Source: an uncultured Planctomycetia bacterium (GTDB taxonomy: Bacteria; Planctomycetota; UBA1135; GCA-002686595). From it: a stretch of DNA of 64,000 nt. Positions 62,562 through 64,000 of this stretch are shown here, in pieces. Made by a program: the position numbers and the translations under genes. Each line of letters begins with the position of its first letter. The stretch's first letter is position 1. The DNA is taken from NCBI GenBank assembly GCA_937952135.1, contig CALFYL010000303.1, positions 1-64,000 of the forward strand. Direction: 5' to 3'. The notes under the pieces are model-generated. The model worked only from the letters and a program-made list of their open reading frames with translations, was not told the DNA's origin and did no database searches.

Positions 62562-64000
62562 TCAGGGTCGCGAGGAATCGCGTCCGTCGAGCCGTTGCAG
62601 CGCCGCCGCGTGTTCGTAGCCCGCGCGCAGCGCGCTCGCGACCTCGGACGGCTGCGCGTCGATCGCGGCGTGAGCGCGCTCGGCGTCGAAGGCCCACGGC
62701 CCCGGCGCGGGCTGGTGGTAGTGCTTCCGTGTTCCGTCGCCGCGCGCCGCCCACATTCGCATGCCCAGGCCGAAGAAGAACTCGGCCGGTGCGTTCGCCG
62801 CGAGCCCCTCGCTCAATTCGCGCTGCACGCCGTCGACGGTCGGGAAGTAGCGGTTTCCGAAGCGTCCGATCGCCTCGGCGAGCGCCGCACGACGCGCCGG
62901 GGGGTGCGCCTCGAGCGCGGCGAGCCGGTCGGCGATCGTTCCGCCCCACTGGTTGCGAAGCGCCATGCCCATGCCCGCGATCAGCGGCCGCGCGCTCGGG
63001 AGCTTCAACTCGCGAGCTTCGGCTTCCGCTGTCTCGACGCTCGTGCTTCCGTCGCCGTACACGGTCGCCGCGAGCGCGTCGTAGAGCAGCTCGTCGTCTT
63101 CGTCCTCGAAGCCGAGGAACGTCGCCGCGAGCTCGACACGCGGCCGTTCGAGGCGCGTCGAGAGCTTTTGGATGTACTGCGGATAGGCATAGCCCTTCGT
63201 CGTCGCGAGCACGCGCGCGTGGGCGAGCCAATCGCGCGGCGACGCCGCCGCGAGCAACGCGCCGAGGTCCACCGCGCCGCACAGCGCGAGGGCGGCCACG
63301 AGGGTTGCGGCGCTGCGCTTGCGCCCCGAGTTCCAGAGCGCCGTGACGCCGAGCGCCGTGCCGAGGAGCCCGAGGAACCAAAGCGGCGCGAGACGGTGCA
63401 GCAGGAAGTAGTTGACGACGCGCCCGACGGTGAAGCCGAGGCCCAAGTAGGCGGCGAGGAACAGCGCGAGGTACGCCGCGACGAGCGCGGCGAGGGTGCG
63501 CAGCGCGCCCGACGCTCGCAGTGCGAACCACAGCACGAGCGGCGCGGCGAGCAGCAGCGCGAGCGCGAGCGTGTCGAAGGCGCCGCGGCCGGAGAACAGC
63601 GAGCTCGCGAACTGGCCCAGCAGCTCGGACTTGGGGAGCTTGGTGGCGAGCACGTCCGCGCCGTGGATGTCGAACACCGCCGAGCCCCAGTGCGAAGCCA
63701 TCCACGCGAGCGGCGCGAGGCCGAGCAGACCGCCCGCCAGCGCCCACGGAGCTCCGCGCGCGACGGAAGCCGCCCCATGGCGCCGCGCGACGGCGATCAA
63801 CGCGCCCGCAGCGACCGCGATCGTGAGCGCGAGCTGGTAGCTGAAGAAGAAGCCCGCGCCGGCCGCGAGGCCGGTCGCGAACCACAGACTCCGCCGCTGT
63901 GCTCCGCCCTCAAGCGTCGCGAGCACGCCGAGCAAGACCGCCGAGACGAAGATCAGCGCGTGGTAGTGGATGCCGAGCGCGAGCAGCGAATTCTGCTGGA
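62562..64000 (-). CDS. polytopic membrane protein (5' end outside window)
   Basis: At least 479 residues; the frame is open past the right edge, so the start is missing. Eight or more hydrophobic segments occupy the N-terminal two-thirds (for example AAGAGFFFSYQLALTIAVAAGALIAVA, GALRTLAALVAAYLALFLAAYLGLG); the last ~200 residues are soluble and Ala/Arg/Glu-rich. The layout fits a GT-C type glycosyltransferase with an external C-terminal domain, but no diagnostic motif is visible, so function is open. It converges on the radical SAM gene. Confidence 0.7.
   Translation of the reverse strand, partial: QQNSLLALGIHYHALIFVSAVLLGVLATLEGGAQRRSLWFATGLAAGAGFFFSYQLALTIAVAAGALIAVARRHGAASVARGAPWALAGGLLGLAPLAWMASHWGSAVFDIHGADVLATKLPKSELLGQFASSLFSGRGAFDTLALALLLAAPLVLWFALRASGALRTLAALVAAYLALFLAAYLGLGFTVGRVVNYFLLHRLAPLWFLGLLGTALGVTALWNSGRKRSAATLVAALALCGAVDLGALLAAASPRDWLAHARVLATTKGYAYPQYIQKLSTRLERPRVELAATFLGFEDEDDELLYDALAATVYGDGSTSVETAEAEARELKLPSARPLIAGMGMALRNQWGGTIADRLAALEAHPPARRAALAEAIGRFGNRYFPTVDGVQRELSEGLAANAPAEFFFGLGMRMWAARGDGTRKHYHQPAPGPWAFDAERAHAAIDAQPSEVASALRAGYEHAAALQRLDGRDSSRP

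Overview
High-GC bacterial chromosome segment. The gene content suggests a member of the Planctomycetota, possibly one of the deep-branching, very GC-rich marine lineages. Pointers are an FG-GAP/VCBS protein beside a TPR protein, a planctomycete-style tyrosine integrase (N-terminal KWYVEIRDLDG segment), prepilins carrying DxDGDGxxD calcium loops, and a cupredoxin lipoprotein beside a PuuD-type membrane protein. This is inference from gene content; there is no rRNA in the window.

Left part (1-36.6 kb) is a genomic island at the 3' end of a tRNA-Arg(TCG) gene. Its left end lies outside the window. In order it holds: the C-terminal end of an SF2 helicase (partial at the window edge) and an unrecognised protein; a complete BREX type 2 (Pgl) operon on the minus strand (pglW-pglX-pglY-pglZ-brxD-brxHI, 19557 down to 1855), five of its six genes joined by 4-base stop/start overlaps; a 313-bp divergent gap; then a plus-strand locus (19871-33941). 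That locus starts with a CARF-type sigma-54 activator resembling RtcR. A near-consensus -24/-12 promoter follows, and then seven tightly packed genes: TerY-like VWA protein, PP2C phosphatase, Ser/Thr kinase with zinc ribbon (the TerY-P triad), SF1 UPF1-like helicase, an unrecognised winged-helix protein, a coiled-coil McrB-type GTPase/AAA protein and a DUF2357 zinc-ribbon protein (McrC partner position). The set resembles the coiled-coil McrBC (CoCoNuT) class of predicted RNA-directed defence. Between this locus and the tRNA lie IS21 and IS3 debris and a tyrosine integrase broken by two in-frame stop codons, so the island looks immobilised.

Right part (36.6-64 kb) is chromosomal backbone. TPR + FG-GAP pair; Hsp20; a minus-strand operon leuS - GT39-like glycosyltransferase - RNase R-like nuclease - cupredoxin lipoprotein - PuuD-like membrane protein; tRNA-Ala(GGC) with a good promoter and an intrinsic terminator; lysS - LolC/E permease - lolD; a HEAT-like exported protein and three pilin-type proteins; nadK; an isoprenoid cluster xseB - ispA - dxs; a B12/radical SAM enzyme; and a membrane protein running off the right edge.

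Working model: BREX-2 handles DNA (methylation plus phage exclusion). The TerY-P/McrBC-like locus would be switched on through the CARF-sigma-54 regulator when a nucleotide or RNA-end signal appears, with kinase and phosphatase tuning the effector proteins.
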